DNA of 63,731 bases from Phycisphaerae bacterium. GTDB taxonomy: Bacteria > Planctomycetota > Phycisphaerae > Sedimentisphaerales > Anaerohalosphaeraceae. The notes beneath the pieces were generated by a model that saw only the letters and a list, made by a program, of their open reading frames with translations, was not told where the DNA came from and ran no database searches. Of the stretch, positions 60,357 through 63,731 are shown piece by piece (within the stretch, counting starts at the first letter, position 1; each line of letters begins with the position of its first letter). The stretch covers positions 1 through 63,731 of the forward strand of contig JACZKQ010000133.1 in assembly GCA_014859965.1 (NCBI GenBank), given 5' to 3'. The position numbers were made by a program, and so were the translations under genes.

Positions 60357-63300
60357 TCAACGACAAACCCGAAACCCGCAGCGCTGATTGCCGCTGCAAA
60401 AAACGGGCGAGAGGTAGTCGCGCTGTGCGACGCCGCACACATTGGCCCTGCTGATCCAACTGCCGCCGCGAAGGACACGATCGCTGCCTTGTGCGGGTCC
60501 TGTGGGATCAGTCGGCAAACTGGAACCATAGTAGCTGCTCGAATACCAGTCATTGCACCACTCGTGGGCGTTCCCCGCCATGTCATACAATCCATAGCCG
60601 TTAGGTGGAAAACTGCCCACAGGCGAGGTATATGGGGCAGTGCCGTCGTTCCATGCAGGATGACAGGTCCCCCAGGTCGAGGACGGACCCGTATCGTACG
60701 CAAAAGCACTGCCAACGGCTCTGTAATTCGCGTGATCATGGTTGATCATATCTCCCCACGGAAACCGTCTGCCGGACAGCCCGCCGCGTGCCGCATACTC
60801 CCATTGTGCCTCCGTTGGAAGGCGATACCCGTTCTTCGTGAAGTCACAGTCCCATGTGGAAAGATCATAGCACGGCTCCAGGCCTTCCTGCTCGCTTCGC
60901 CAGTTGCAGTAAGCAGCCGCCCCGTACCAGCTTACCTGCGTCATCGGATCATTGCTCATGTCCCGGCCGCCCTTGGTCCTGACGCTGAAGACACCGTCCG
61001 AATAATTGATCTGACTGTCTGTTGACGCAGACGTATCACAGTAAGGATAGTTCATCTGCGACTTGTACACCACCCCATTGCTTACCGCGATAAGCCCCTG
61101 AGACCAGGCCGAACTTAGGAACTCACAATACTGACCGTTCGTAGTCTCATACTTGCTCATGCAGAACGACGTTAATGTGACAGTATGGACGGGCGGTGCC
61201 AACGAAATGTCATCTAAATTGTCACCCATCTCGAAAGTCCCGCCGGGAATGAGGACCATATCATCATCCGTCCCCCCTCTCCACCTCTCCGCCATCAGCC
61301 CGAAGTCCCCCATATCCACCCGCCTGTCGCCGTTCCCGTCCGCCGCACCGACCGCCTCAACATCCGCCGCAAGCCACCGCTCCGCCAAATACCGTAAGTC
61401 CTCCAATCCCACACCATCCGGACAGTCAAAATCCCCGCCGCGCGAGTACTCCCAACTCAGCCGAGGATAAGAAACTCCATTTGAACACATCCGCCACACA
61501 TCTTCCGTTCCGTTAGCCGCTTCCCCCACAAAGTCCCACCGCGAATCGGCAAAGTCGGTGAAGGTCGAAACTTGCTGCATCTCGGCTGTAGTTTTTGGGG
61601 TTCCGCCGTCGCTGGCGGTCGTGCCGCTGGTCTGTGTATCCCAGAAACAGTTGCTGATGACTCCGGGGGCCAGATTCTGCCGGCAAAGGCCCCCTTTGTG
61701 CAGGCTGCCGGGCATGGGGCCTGCGGAGTAGGAGTCGCTAATCGTGCCGTAGTTTGTTTCGCAGAGGCCCCCTGCCAAGTATACACCGGATAGGGAAGCT
61801 GCGGCATAGCAGTTGCTGATTGTGCCCCTGTTCACTGCACACAGGCCGCCGACTTTAGTCAAGTAAGGGCCGCCGGTAACCTCACCCGCGGCGGAGCAGT
61901 TGCTGATCGTGCCGTTGTTCTTTCCGCACAGGCCGGCGGCATACATTGATTCCCGGCCGCCTTTAACCCGCCCGGCGGCCCGGCACTTGTAGATTGTGCC
62001 GGACGCATTGTATCCGCACAGGCCGCCGAGATACTGTGATTCACCTGCACCGGTCACCTGAGCCGTGGAGCAGGAGTTGCTGATGCTGCCGATACCATTT
62101 TCTCCGCACAGCCCGCCCAGATACCTCGAGTCTCCTCCACCGTCAACTTGACCGCCGGCGCTGGAGGTGCGGATCGTGCCGCCATTCCATCCGCACAGGC
62201 CGCCGACAGCCCTGTCGCCGGACACAGAACCGCTCGCGATGCAATTGCTGATCGAGCCGTATTCATTCGATCCGCACAAGCCGCCGATATTCTGATTCCC
62301 GGACACAGAACCTGTAGCGGAGCAGTCGCTGATGATTCCGTCGCAGTTATTTCCGCACAGACCGCCGAGATCTTCATCCCCCGAGACAGAAACGGCGGCG
62401 GAGCAGCCGCTGATCGTTCCGTAAAGGTTCTTTCCACAAAGGCCGCCGACATTGTTTGTTCCCCTGACGGCGCCTGTTGCACGGCACTCGTTGATCGTAC
62501 CGCCGTCATTGAAGCCGCACAGTCCGCCAACACTCTGTATGCCGGTCACATCGCCGCTTGCATGACAGTCGCTGATCACCCACGTGTTCCAGCCGCACAG
62601 GCCCCCGATTTCTTCGCCGCCGCTCACCGACACCGCCGCCCCGCTGCTGCAAATCTCGCCGTTGCTGCATCCTGCGAGTCCGCCCACTTTCCCCACGCCA
62701 TGGACAGTCCCCGTGACCTGGCAGTTCGTGATACGTCCGTTGCTCAACCCCGCCAGTCCGCCCACACTAAAGCCACCCCGAACGTCGATCTCTTCTGCCC
62801 GGACGTTGCGCAATTGCCCCTCGAATCCGATCGTCGCCCATATCCCCACGTCTGTGCTCCCCGCCCGATGAATCGTCGCATTACGCAGCACGTACCCGCG
62901 ACCGTCGAACACCCCCTTAAATGCCCCCAACTCGCCGATTGGCCGCAGTGCCACACCCGCCAGGTCCACGTCATTCATCAGTACGAAATGCCCGTCCAGC
63001 GCCATCCAGTACTGACTCAGCGACGCAAACTCCTCCCCCGTGTAAATCCTGTACGGGTCGGCCTCCGTACCGTTGCCCGCCAGCGGCAGCGCTCCGGGCT
63101 CGTCAACCGCTGCTCCCTCCGTGCCCTCCCACGCCAGGCGCGGGTAGTCCACGCTACGATTAATAACCCATCCTTTGCCAGCCCAGCCCGCATCCTGATA
63201 GAGCCGCATCGACTTCATCTGCTCCGTTGTCGCGCCCTTGCCGCAGGCACTGTCCGTCTGCCCCGAAGTCTCCACGTCCCACACGCACCGGTCGACGGGC

Positions 63301-63731
63301 CCCCAGCTCTCGCCGATCAGTCCGCCGACGGAGCCGCCCGTGCCGCTGACCGCGCCGGCAGCATAGCAGTCCTCAATGGTTCCCCAGCCAAACAATCCTC
63401 CCAGCCCTTCGCCGGTCCAGCTCAGGCTGACACTGTAGTTGTGACTGCTCCCGCATAGCCCCCCCACACCGTGCCCCCCCGACACGGCCCCTGTGGCGTA
63501 ACTCCGGCTGATCGTGCCTCCATCATTGTACCCGCAAAGGCCGCCGGCCCCACTGCCTGATACCGCACCTGAAACAGCACTGGTCGAGTAACTCTCGCTG
63601 ATCCTGCCGCAGTAATTGAGCCCGCACAACCCGCCCACACTCCAACTGCCCCCTGCCTCCCCCGTGGCGAAGCTCCTCGTGATCACGCCCCCCGAAATTG
63701 ACCCGCAAAGCCCGCCCACAAACCTGTCCCC
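60357..63731 (-). CDS. GLUG-repeat / dockerin-like / FGE-like fusion protein (5' end outside window)
   Basis: The visible 1120 or so residues begin inside GLUG repeats (VGGLCGSISGG, GGLCGYNDGG), which continue for about 750 residues with at least 20 copies and an internal SGT/DPYRIYTGEEF module. A dockerin-like pair of EF-hands follows (ADGNGDRRVDMGDFGLMAER). The C-terminus is a formylglycine-generating-enzyme-like (SUMF1) domain: MVLIPGGTFEMGD, YRLPTEAQWEYAARGG and GGSWISRANVC. Of the two catalytic Cys of true FGEs the first is Ser here, so oxidase activity is doubtful. The frame stays open to the window edge, so the N-terminus and signal peptide are not seen. It is probably secreted and involved in binding carbohydrate or surfaces. 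Confidence 0.85.
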   Translation of the reverse strand, partial: GDRFVGGLCGSISGGVITRSFATGEAGGSWSVGGLCGLNYCGRISESYSTSAVSGAVSGSGAGGLCGYNDGGTISRSYATGAVSGGHGVGGLCGSSHNYSVSLSWTGEGLGGLFGWGTIEDCYAAGAVSGTGGSVGGLIGESWGPVDRCVWDVETSGQTDSACGKGATTEQMKSMRLYQDAGWAGKGWVINRSVDYPRLAWEGTEGAAVDEPGALPLAGNGTEADPYRIYTGEEFASLSQYWMALDGHFVLMNDVDLAGVALRPIGELGAFKGVFDGRGYVLRNATIHRAGSTDVGIWATIGFEGQLRNVRAEEIDVRGGFSVGGLAGLSNGRITNCQVTGTVHGVGKVGGLAGCSNGEICSSGAAVSVSGGEEIGGLCGWNTWVISDCHASGDVTGIQSVGGLCGFNDGGTINECRATGAVRGTNNVGGLCGKNLYGTISGCSAAVSVSGDEDLGGLCGNNCDGIISDCSATGSVSGNQNIGGLCGSNEYGSISNCIASGSVSGDRAVGGLCGWNGGTIRTSSAGGQVDGGGDSRYLGGLCGENGIGSISNSCSTAQVTGAGESQYLGGLCGYNASGTIYKCRAAGRVKGGRESMYAAGLCGKNNGTISNCSAAGEVTGGPYLTKVGGLCAVNRGTISNCYAAASLSGVYLAGGLCETNYGTISDSYSAGPMPGSLHKGGLCRQNLAPGVISNCFWDTQTSGTTASDGGTPKTTAEMQQVSTFTDFADSRWDFVGEAANGTEDVWRMCSNGVSYPRLSWEYSRGGDFDCPDGVGLEDLRYLAERWLAADVEAVGAADGNGDRRVDMGDFGLMAERWRGGTDDDMVLIPGGTFEMGDNLDDISLAPPVHTVTLTSFCMSKYETTNGQYCEFLSSAWSQGLIAVSNGVVYKSQMNYPYCDTSASTDSQINYSDGVFSVRTKGGRDMSNDPMTQVSWYGAAAYCNWRSEQEGLEPCYDLSTWDCDFTKNGYRLPTEAQWEYAARGGLSGRRFPWGDMINHDHANYRAVGSAFAYDTGPSSTWGTCHPAWNDGTAPYTSPVGSFPPNGYGLYDMAGNAHEWCNDWYSSSYYGSSLPTDPTGPAQGSDRVLRGGSWISRANVCGVAQRDYLSPVFCSGNQRCGFRVCR

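Overview
The window looks like a chromosome segment of a Planctomycetota bacterium, most likely Phycisphaerae (Sedimentisphaerales-like). This is inferred from large secreted GLUG-repeat proteins, dockerin-like EF-hand tails, many polysaccharide-degrading enzymes, and a tyrosine recombinase of a type I associate with planctomycetes. No rRNA marker is present, so the taxonomy is an inference.

A tRNA-Val(GAC) gene at 43573-43646 (minus) splits the window. To its right (43.7-63.7 kb) lies ordinary chromosome: a DUF2490 outer-membrane-type protein, glpD, a methyltransferase, a trp operon (trpE-G-D-F-B-A, without trpC) with a clear transcription attenuator and a Trp-Trp-Trp leader peptide, an RCC1-repeat/dockerin protein, sahH, a GH43 arabinanase, archease plus rtcB, and the 3' part of a GLUG/dockerin/FGE-like fusion gene that runs off the window.

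To the left (1-43.5 kb) the DNA has the character of an integrated element ending at the 3' end of the tRNA. The integrase (42318-43457) and an excisionase-like HTH protein adjoin the tRNA. Next come a class II ribonucleotide reductase, an ArdC-like antirestriction protein and a long plus-strand operon (26.5-37.8 kb). That operon encodes a HerA/FtsK-type ATPase, small membrane proteins, a vWA-TM-FHA protein, a tubulin/FtsZ-like protein and a ThiF/E1-like enzyme. I consider this operon the most interesting system here. Upstream and divergent is a 1081-aa STAND/NACHT-like NTPase, separated from the operon by an array of GTTCC/GTTCCC sites spaced 11 bp apart.

The remaining left part (1-22 kb) mixes small orphan genes of mobile-element families with cargo: a five-module GLUG protein, a DUF6880-like protein, a GH2-like enzyme with an esterase, a GH99-like enzyme and an ABC-2 transporter. 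Eight loci of the left arm share one architecture: a perfect 9-12 bp hairpin directly upstream of a GGAGG/GGGGTG-type ribosome binding site on the minus strand. No such locus was found right of the tRNA. The left end of the element was not found and may lie outside the window.
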